64,000 bases of DNA from assembly GCF_905220565.1 (NCBI RefSeq), contig NC_059394.1:5215501-5279500 (forward strand), written 5' to 3'. The first letter of the stretch is position 1. Each line of letters begins with the position of its first letter. Under the pieces are notes generated by a model. That model saw nothing but the letters and a program-made list of their open reading frames with translations, was not told the origin of the DNA and did no database searches. The DNA is from Melitaea cinxia (taxonomy: Eukaryota > Arthropoda > Insecta > Lepidoptera > Nymphalidae). Made by a program: the position numbers and the translations under genes. Below are positions 55,185-64,000 of this stretch, piece after piece.

Positions 55185-56837
55185 AGACAGATAATATTCG
55201 AAGTTGTACGTTATAAATAAAAAAAATAATAATTTTATAATCTGGCTAAAGTCACGAATAAAGTGTAGTTAAATAATCCATCGGATCAACATGTCACACG
55301 GACGCGGCAATCGAAAAAACAGGAAATAAAATATTTAACTGTCACTGGTTTGAAAGTAACTTGACTAGGTCGGGAAGTGCTGTGCAGGTTCATTTAAAAG
55401 ATTAAGAAGGAAAGGGGAAAAAAGTTCAATTATGTAATTCTCGTTACAGACCCTAACACTTTCTTTATTACATAACATTTCAGAGTATGTATGTTAAATC
55501 CTAAGTTATATAATAAGTAGTTTTAACAAATGATATAATTTGTTGAAAATAATTTGTAATAATTTTTATAGTATTTTCATTTTGTTCATTCATGTTAGTA
55601 GGTTCATGTGTTAGTCACATCGTTCTTTGTTTTGTTTTTAATCTCTTTAATAATTTTACTACAAAAGTTTATGAATCATAGTCAATATCTCACCAGTAGC
55701 AATACTGAATGGGACTAATGTGTCTAAACTTAACTGCGTAAGAAATTTAAATAGTATTTTAAAACTGAGACAAAGAAATGGAAATCTGTTGCGACATGTC
55801 GTTATCCGAAGTATTCTTTCGACCCTGAGTTATATACTCGTGTCTGTTAAAGACGCGAAGAGAATTTGAAATTATCATATTTTTAGAATGATACAACGTT
55901 ATGCACTTCTTTGTTTACTTTACAAAAAGCAACATGACTACGCCTTAGAAGTTGTATAATTTTTACGTCTAACGATTGATGACCAATTTACTAACCAGTT
56001 CCAACTTCTTTAATCCATAAAGATCCACATCTAATTAAAATTTCGACATATTATAACTTAATACATGAACTCCGTGGTTAACACGCGCTTAGATTCGACG
56101 TTTCTATGTTTGATGATATCGCACCTTTAATAAAACAAAGATGTAACTCAAAATTTGTGGATTTGGAGATTTTACAAGAAAACCCGTCTTCGTCGCGTAA
56201 AGAATAGGTAGACTTCGACTCCGGCGTTTTAACTATAAGATACAGAGAGATACGCGACTGTTGCTCTCTTTTCTATGAACTGGAACTGACAAGTCAGTTC
56301 TTATAAAGTGGCGTGATTCAGAGATGCACCGGCAGTGAGCGGAGATTAAAGTGCTGCCGTTTTGAGTAACATCAAATAATTCGATATTAGATTAAAAGGG
56401 ATGTAAAATAAAAAGATGATTTTTGTTATACTTCATTCTCTCAGAAAACGCATTTGATAATGATGTGTAACATTTGGATTTACTTCGGTTTTGTTTTAAA
56501 AATTGACAAATTTTACAAAGTTAACGCCTAACACTTCAGTTTTATATTGAAATATATGCCTGAGTTGTTGGAGTAATTGGTTAAGTATCACTTTATTGTA
56601 ATAAATAAGGCTATTTATAAAAGTCACTTTTGTTTACTTCTTTTTATTATTTAGAATGACGAACGATAAGTAAAAACTTTCAACATTAATTCCCTTTTCG
56701 TGTAAAAGTTAAGAATAACTTGTAACTGTTGTGCTTATTTGTATAGGTTTTGAAAACGGAGTCGTCTTAGAGTTCACAATTTTTGTTAAGTTTCAGCGTA
56801 TCGAGCGTAAAAGTTATAAGATAAACATAATAGTGTA

Positions 56838-57067
56838 TCATTACAACCTATACAGTCCACTGCTGGACATAGGCCTCCATAAGCTTTCGCCAAAAATAGC
56901 GTGAACTTATGTGTTTTGCCCTTAGTCACCACGCTGGGCAGGCGGGTTGGTGACCGCAGGGCTGGCTTTGTCGCTCCGAAGACGCTGCTGCCCGTCTTCG
57001 GCCTGTATATTTCAAAGCCAGCAGTTGGATGGTTATCCCGCCACCGGTCGGCTTTTTAAGTAATATA
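56838..57067 (-). repeat. S1 SINE, 5' truncated, inserted in composite copy 2
   Basis: ATAATAGTGTA at 56827-56837 and 57068-57078 is the target duplication; copy 1 shows the empty site at about 16117. The SINE ends early at GGTCGGCTTTTTAAG. Confidence 0.9.
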
Positions 57068-57867
57068 ATAATAGTGTAATAAGTTTTAATTTTTTTTCAT
57101 CTGATTACTGTAATAAATGTGAAAGTTTATGAGGATGACGTATGGATGGATGATTGTTACTCTTTTATGGCAAAACGACTGAATAGATCATTATCATTCA
57201 ACAATGCTGCTATTTTGACGTTAAATAATTATGATTATTATTCATCCTTAAAATATACTACAGTGTTATGAATTATTGTTATTTTAGACTAAAGAAGTTA
57301 TGCAGGTTGAAGAGGAAAATCAACAAAATACATTATCTCCAGAGGCCAAAAATGTAACTGCAGAGCTGACGAAAATGATGACACCGACTCAATATTTTAC
57401 TGTCACTTATGAGTTGACGAGAAAAATGACACCTAAATAATACTAGCCATTTACAGTCCTCTAGTTCGTCTTCAAGATCATCTTAATCTAGTTCCGATTC
57501 ATCTAGCTCTTCTAGCTCATCTTCATCCAGTTTTTCAAGCTCCAATAGTTCAATGCCTACCCAAAACCCTGCCCCACAAAACTTTACAACGGATTGTGAA
57601 GAAAAGACGTCTTACACCAATTCACCACAAAATACTGAGCAAAATATGAGCAAATTCAGCTGAGAGAGCGACGAAATTACAATAGTGTGGCCAGTTACAA
57701 TATTTCTCCAGTATAATACACAGATCTAAGTGACGTCGTCCTGAGTGACGACGATGCACTGTAGATTTTAATACGTTGTTTAATAAGCCTGTCAACAGAA
57801 GACATTTTATGTTTGAAAATCAAAGTTCTTCTGACTCTGACTGCAATAATAAACCAAATATTTGTCA

Positions 57868-59075
57868 GTCAGTTCAGCCTATTGTAATGCACTGCTGGAC
57901 ATAGGCCTCCCCAAGTTCGCGCTAGACATCCCGGTTTTCCGCAATCCTCATCCAGCTTACACCAGCAATCTTAGGTAGATCGTCGGTCCAACGGGCCAGA
58001 GGACGTCACACACTGTGTTTGCCAAGACGCGATCTCTTCTCCAGGACGCGTCTGCTCCAACAGCCACCGGTCCTGGGCCACAGATGACCAGCCCACTGCC
58101 ACTTCAACTTGCTAATTCTGTGGGCTATATCGGTTACTTTCGTTCTCTCGCGGTAGTCTCGTTTCTAATCCTATCTTTGAGGGAAACCCCAAGCATGGCC
58201 AGTTCCATTGCACGTTGAGGGACTTTATATTTGTGGATCAGTCCCTTCGTCAGTGTCCATGTCTCGGCTCGGTAATGTTAACCCAGGCAGGATGTATTGC
58301 TCGAAGATTTTTGTCTTCAAGCATTGCGGAATCTTCGAAGTGAAGACTCGACGAAGCCTGCCAAATGCTGCCCAGCCCCACCGAATTCTCCTATCGGCAT
58401 TCTTCTCAAAGTTGTTGCGGCCTAGTTGGATAGTATGGCCTAAGTAAATATAATCCTGAACAACTTAGAGAAGGGTACCATCGATCGATACCTGTCTCGG
58501 TATGACTTGGTTGTTAGACATAACTTTCGTTTTGTCCAAGTTCATACAGAGAACGACACGTCGGGAGGACTCGTTTAGACCGGCTAGCATTTGGCCTAAC
58601 TCATCTAACGTGTCCGCAAAGATGACGATATCGTCGGCGAAATGAAGGTGAGATGTATTCACCGTTGACATTGATGCCTTGTTCAAGGTCTTAAAGATAT
58701 CCTCCAGCGCAGTGGTAAACAGTTTCGGTGATATTACATCTTGCTGTCTTACCCCACGCCGCAGGGAAATAGGTCTTGTTCTCTGGTCCTGGACATGAAC
58801 GGTCATCGTCGTTGCGTCGTACATACATCTCAGTACCACGATATATCGCCAGTCGATATGACATCTCTGCAGAGAGTCCAGGACAGCCCAGGTCTCGACA
58901 CAGTCGAAGGCTTTCTCGCAGTCCACAAATTCCATACACAGCGGCTGATTATATGTCTCTGTCTTTTGAATAATCTGTCGAACAGTATGGATGTGGTCTA
59001 CGGTGTTGTAGTCATTTCGAAACCCAACCTGCTCTGGTGGTTGGAATTCGTCAAGTCTTATGGCGAGACGATTCT
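57868..59075 (-). pseudogene. RTE-type reverse transcriptase fragment, copy 2
   Basis: Minus-strand frames give MEFVDCEKAFDCVETWAVLD, GVRQQDVISPKLFTTALEDI, LHFADDIVIFADTLDELGQM and LDKTKVMSNNQVIP. The catalytic FADD is intact here, whereas copy 1 has FADG. Frameshifts near 58670 break the ORF. Its 3' end (about 57880-57910) includes CACTGCTGGACATAGGCCT, the segment shared with the S1 SINEs. Confidence 0.85.
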
Positions 59076-59239
59076 AATGTGCAGAAAATATTGATTCTGA
59101 CGGTATTTAACTTAGGGTTTCACCAACCAAAAAAAGGTCAGTGTGATATATGTGTATCATATGATAATTCAAACAATGAGTAAAAACAAGATGATAGACA
59201 ATATAAGAAAGAAGAGACTGCTGATTTTTATACTATTTA

Positions 59240-59416
59240 CTAGCTGACCCCGCAAACGTTGTTTTGCCATATATGATAACTTAGGGGTATGAAAAATAGA
59301 TGTTGTTCGATTCTCAGACCTACCCGATATGCACACAAAATTTCGTGTGAATCGATCTAGCCGTTTCGGAGGAGTTTAACTACAAACACCGCGACACGAG
59401 AATTTTATATATTAGA
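59240..59416 (+). repeat. R2 repeat nested in composite copy 2
   Basis: CTAGCTGACCCCGCAAACGT to CGAGAATTTTATATATTAGA, at the position corresponding to 18339-18543 in copy 1. It is shorter by about 28 bp, including the C-run. Confidence 0.8.
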
Positions 59417-59468
59417 TTATTTGTGGTTAGTAATTATTTGTGATTTTAGGAGATATTTACTAGAGACT

Positions 59469-59821
59469 CATCATCATCATTACAGCCTATACAGCCTATA
59501 CACTGCTGGACATAGGCCTCCACAAGTTTACGCCAAAAATAGCGTGAACTCATGTGTTTTGCCCATAGTCACCACGCTGGGCAGGCGGGTTGGTGACCGC
59601 AGTACTGGCTTTGTCGCACCGAAGACGCTGCTGCCCGTCTTCGGCCTGTGTATTTCAAAGCCAGCAGTTGGATGGTAATCCCGCCACCGGTCGGCTTTTT
59701 AAGTTCCAAGGTGGTAGTGGAACTGTGTTATCCCTTAGTCGCCTCTTACGACATCCACGGGAAGAGAGGGGGTGGCTATATTCTTTGGTACCGTAGCCAC
59801 ACAGTACCCGTAGCCACACAG
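59469..59821 (-). repeat. S1 SINE, complete, inserted in composite copy 2
   Basis: The target duplication TACTAGAGACT lies at 59458-59468 and 59822-59832. Copy 1 has the uninterrupted site TACTGGAGACTAATTG (about 18583). The element runs from its (ATG)n-type tail on the left to CCGTAGCCACACAG on the right, with a short terminal repetition of GTAGCCACACAGTAC. Confidence 0.9.
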
Positions 59822-60396
59822 TACTAGAGACTAATTGTACCTAATTCTTATAATAGTGTATAGTTTTTGTTTTGTTTAAAAAACAATATTTGTAGCCATA
59901 AAGAGATATATATAAATATCGGATGATTAATAAAAATTTGTTTAATTTAAAAAAAAGGTGATAAATTTCAGTTTTCGTTTTATAAAAAAATGATGCATTA
60001 GTACATACAACATCATAATTACAATTAAATAATCATAAAACGAAACATTGTGATTTATTTTTAAAACTTTTTGTTATGTTTTAATACTAAAGAGAATTTT
60101 TTTGAAATACTTCCTAAAATATTAAGTAATTTTTGGCATAAAGAGATTTAAGTCGGAACTTTTTTTTCATCTCCATTTTACAGCTATTATAGATTTTAAC
60201 ACAGTTGTTTTTCTATTATTCTATTAATCTCTGTACTTTAAACTACTGATATCAATAATAAAAGTCATTAAAAGCATTACAAATAATTGGTAATTTTTAA
60301 TCAAACACAATGCGGAAAAAGTGCTAAACTTCAAACGCCAATTCCCACAAATTGCGATTTTTGAGTTACATCTTTGTTTTATTAAGGGTGCGATAT

Positions 60397-63320
60397 ATGG
60401 TTTCTAAGATAAGTCTAAAAATTGTATATATTTGTAACGTTGATAATTTATGATATTCCTATAGCTATCCCACATAAAGATAAGTATACAAAATTTATTT
60501 ATTCGATTGATTAGGAACGAAAAATTACCAGTCATAGTCATGTAGACAACCAAACATTAAACTTTTTTAGCATGTTAAAATTAGTAGATAATTATTGAAA
60601 TGAAAACAATTATTAAAAACAATTCTCAAAAGGCATTTTAAAACACAATAGGTACTACTGTTCTGTCTACCTCTATAACATAAAATACTTTATCGTCGGA
60701 AGTCGAGTGTCCATTGAAGCGCGTCTCTCACGTCGTAGTGACATGTGATAAACAATGTCACTAAAAGCTTACGGCGATGCGGTTCTTCACGTCACCGTTA
60801 CCTATTGTGTTTGAAAGGAAAATGTTCTTTTCTCATGGGCATTGTACGTAAGTTTTTATATATTGAGTTTTATGAACTACAGGACATTAAAAAAAGATAA
60901 TCTAATTGTTTGTAATAGATAAATTCTTATATTACCAAAACAATATGAATAAATACGTTAACATTAGCCAGTATACTATCCAAAATTAAATAATAGCGGA
61001 AGATAATTTTGTTTGCTAGCAAATGGTAAAAAAACCGACATCAATTATATCGACAAGTAATATTTCCTTATCATGGTACCTTTGGGATATCTCCTTTCCA
61101 ACAAAAAAGAATTATCAAAATATATTTATAGACGGTCGAATAGAGTAACCTACTTCTTTTTTAAAGTCGGTTAAAAAATTTCAACCCAAGCAAAACTGCA
61201 AAAGATGTCTATTCTTACACATATTATGAAATAAGATTCTTTTCGCTGATTTGTAACTGATTAAGGCTAAAATTATTGTTGTATTTTATCAGTAAGTTAT
61301 ACGAGTAAATTGTATAGTTACTGTTAACATTCTTGTTATTTTTATACCTTAATTAATCTATTCTATAAGAGTATAAGATTTTAAATAAACTACTATGTTT
61401 GTTTATAATTAACTTTACGCTGTTTATCTTATATTAGTTTTCTAATATGAAGAAAAAGTAGTATGCAAATGGTACAAATCTATAATCTATATTCTATACA
61501 ACATAAATAAAATTAACAAAACTTACACACTTTGTTTCATTAGTTTTATGTTTGGTAGTTTATTGGAGCATGAATGAAGACAAACAAATTTGCTCAACGA
61601 CGGGCAAATAAGAAACACAGGACACTAATTATTAATGAAATCAACATTCATATAAAATGTAAATAATAGAAGTTGAAAAAAAATACGACAGGAACGTCTC
61701 CCTATATAGATAGCATTTTAAAATCCCCGCTGTGATTATGAGTCATCGCTATCAAAGTATATTGACTCATCAGGCCCCCGATGGTTACAATATTGACCTT
61801 GTCTCATGAATAAATAAAACGGGAAGAGGGTTTAGATACGAGAGCGATCGGTATAAATAAACTCCAGTGAACCCTTGCACGAAATGGGAAAAAAATTCTT
61901 AAGTTTCCAATCTCATCAAGTGTTCAAGTATTACTTAAAAATTAGTAGAAGGATAGGGTTCTGTGAGGCTCCACCGAGAAGTTTTATTTCTATTGGTAGC
62001 AAATAAAACATCTAAGGTTATAAGAGCCGAGATCGTGACGGGGTATTTTTATCATAAAAATAAAGTCGAACTTTTCTAAAAAAGACAATAAAGTGGATCT
62101 GCTTCTGCGTTAGTTAAAGAAACCTTTTTAGATGTCTCGAAAATCGAAATAAAATAAAGCTTTACTGATGAGAAGTAATCGTATTGTATTTAGAATATTT
62201 CAAGTCGTAAACTGTTACTGTATTGATTTTTATTTTTGTGATGAAATTTGCGTTGATAATCTCAAGTTTTCTAATACAAGGTACAAATAAGAATTTAGTT
62301 AGGAAATCTATTGACTAGCTTCGATATTTTGAGACAGTCAAATTAATTTAAATAATAATATTTTGTTAGTTTTTCAAGCCCCTAAAATTAAATCTCTTAA
62401 TTGATCTAAGCAATAGCATTGCAGTACTTTCACTCCTACCATCATAATCGTCGTTAAAACAGGCCATTAAGATCTAACCTTTACTGAACGTAATTGATGG
62501 TTCGGGCAATTCACGTGTTGGAATGCATGTATCATGAGTAAGCATAGAGAAACCATGGCAATACATTGGCTGCCACAACAACGTCGAACTGACGAATGAG
62601 AATAATAGTATCTCTTCTAGATATAGACATACGAGACAAGTAGATCTTTTCAAAACATTTTTGTTTTATTATTTAAATTTATTTCTCAAAAACAAAAGTT
62701 AAGCTTAGATTGTATAAATAATAATCAGATATGCCAAAAACTTTAAGATGGCCTTTACTTCTTCGTTTGCTATTATAAAAAAATATAAAATTAATTTCTT
62801 TTACGTAAACACGGTCGGCTCTTCCTAAGATGGTAAAATAGGTAACAGCCAACCGATACAGCTATACATTTTATTTTCGATAAACTTAATTTTGCGCGAA
62901 ATTTATTTATGAATAGAAATTATAAGTACAAGTTGTTTCTGGACTGTGCTATATTTAATCTTTCATTGACCAAATTTGATTCTCATATTAAAAATACTTT
63001 GTCTAAGGGTGATCGTACTTGAAATTATAATTATAATTATTACTATCACTCTTTTAACATTTTTAATTTAAATTTTAAATTTTAGTTAACATTCTTATTG
63101 ATCGATACAATTGTTTCATTTATTATATTTTTAATGTAATCTGTAAATTAAATAGTTTCACACTCTCTAATCTCATTGACTCATGTAAGTTTAGTTGGTT
63201 TTTAAGGCGCATCTACGCCACGTACTTATTATGTATTATTATTAGTTATTGGAAACTGTTCTGGTGATGATTTTCCAAATGTGTGCTTTTTTTTTGTAAA
63301 AATTATTATATACTGTTTGT
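60397..63320. other. AT-rich stretch, only one short repeat recognised
   Basis: Apart from an R1 remnant at about 61010-61178 (AAAAAAACCGACATCAATTA ... AAAGTCGGTTAAAAA, most of the interior deleted), no gene, RNA or repeat is recognised here. Confidence 0.5.
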
Positions 63321-63329
63321 TTCCATTAA

Positions 63330-63450
63330 AAATTAAATAAATAAATTAATTAATAATAAAAAAATACATTTGTTACACCCCAACTTGAGGCGGAAATCGA
63401 ACCCGCAACCCTCGGTGCAGAAAGCACCCTTCACACTGCGGCATCGGAAT
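63330..63450 (-). repeat. tRNA-derived SINE fragment
   Basis: In reverse complement, GTTGCGGGTTCGATTTCCGC includes a pol III B-box, followed by TCAAGTTGGGGTGTAACAAA and an AT-rich tail. The tRNA-like part cannot fold into a full cloverleaf and is not called a tRNA gene. Confidence 0.6.
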
Positions 63451-64000
63451 ATTCCTTCATATAGAAAATTTTTCAAATTAAAGGGGTCACGTAATAGTTT
63501 ATTTGTATTATCAGCCGAGATATTCATATATAAGTAGTGTTCCACGTGTATTTAATATTTAATAAACATAATTCATCTGAAGCGTTTGAGAAGATCGCAG
63601 CCGCACATCCTCGGGCTACTTGAAACGAGTTGAGCTGGGAGCTAGGAGCAATCTCGTTAAGTGCTCGGTGCAATGACCCGACTTAACGATAGTAAAAAAC
63701 GCATATGCGAGGTGCTCGGGAAGATTGGTTGTGTATAGTCACAGATTTATAGGGCGTGAAGATGGTTTACATCTTTACATTCCCATGTATTTTGCAGTTT
63801 GTTTACAAATGTAGATCAGGGAAGGATTACATTTTAAATCGACTTGGAAAATGCATTTAGTTTAATTATGTATTTGCATATTTACTATCTATTAATGTTA
63901 TTTTTAATCCTTCTTATTAATAATGTATATTTGTGTGTAAAAATTGTAAGGCCTGTTCTTTTAGAACTAATTAAGACCAAATTAATTTATTTTATACGTG
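63451..64000. other. Window end, nothing recognised
   Basis: A GC-richer patch at 63590-63720 (CTCGGGCTACTTGAAACGAG, GTGCTCGGTGCAATGACCCG) resembles part of an interspersed repeat but no second copy is in the window. Confidence 0.3.

Larger units (their letters stand above)
56116..60396 (+). mobile_element. Composite DNA transposon, copy 2
   Basis: The body is 56120-60392, with the same ends as copy 1 (CGCACCTTTAATAAAACAAA and its inverse) and ATAT outside both. It shares with copy 1 the truncated RTE LINE and the R2 repeat at the same positions. It differs in carrying two extra S1 SINEs (56838-57067, 59469-59821), each with an 11-bp target duplication. It lacks about 380 bp that copy 1 has (17790-18172) and keeps about 380 bp that copy 1 lost (about 58165-58545). 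Frame relics include MQVEEENQQNTLSPEAKNVT (57301 onward) and MLIPTVFNLGFHQPKKGQCD (about 59088-59150). Confidence 0.8.

Noticed and set aside
63385..63450. Possible tRNA gene
   Set aside because: A B-box is present, but no full cloverleaf or acceptor stem can be formed; fits a SINE head.

Overview
This window looks like a piece of a moth or butterfly (Lepidoptera) nuclear genome. The evidence is an AT-rich background, intron-split genes with GT..AG junctions, insect-type orthologues (Nup188, adenylate kinase 2, a DBS/MCF2L-type RhoGEF), and several interspersed repeat families that are typical of lepidopteran genomes. The species cannot be named from the sequence. There is no sign of prokaryotic genes, CRISPR arrays, rRNA or functional tRNA genes.

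Layout. (1) 1-830: Helitron-like repeats. (2) 1061-13124, minus strand: Nup188, a nuclear-pore inner-ring scaffold nucleoporin, rebuilt here as 14 coding exons (1,670 codons plus stop). Its introns hold two SINEs of one family, part of another SINE, and a mariner pseudogene split by a Helitron-like insert. (3) 13848-15303, plus strand: adenylate kinase 2 in three exons, head to head with Nup188 across about 720 bp. (4) 15349-19150: a 3.8 kb inverted-repeat DNA transposon that begins immediately behind the AK2 poly(A) signal. (5) 19.2-27.2 kb: gene-poor, with a three-layer nest (long-inverted-repeat element, MITE, PIF/Harbinger relic) and a mariner-type MITE carrying a helix-turn-helix ORF. (6) 27239-36345, minus strand: a Dbl-family RhoGEF of DBS/MCF2L type (DH, PH, acidic linker, C-terminal SH3). 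A 399-codon ORF sits in its first visible intron and can splice in phase to the next exon. (7) 36.4-64 kb: no exon recognised. It is mostly repeats: a piggyBac-like element holding a second DNA transposon, itself split by a CR1-like LINE (44.1-49.0 kb), and a second 4.3 kb copy of the AK2-adjacent transposon (56120-60392).

How things fit together. Nup188 and AK2 are housekeeping genes that may share a divergent promoter. The RhoGEF would activate Rho-family GTPases at membranes. It is probably incomplete here, because the SEC14 and spectrin regions expected upstream of the DH domain are not visible. The least ordinary features are the unfamiliar 399-codon ORF inside the RhoGEF, the two DNA-transposon families with ATAT at every end, the paired 4 kb composites sharing the same nested insertions, and coding exons that are extremely GC-rich beside AT-rich ones in the same gene. 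Exon borders come from reading frame, splice consensus and remembered family similarity, without transcript data.
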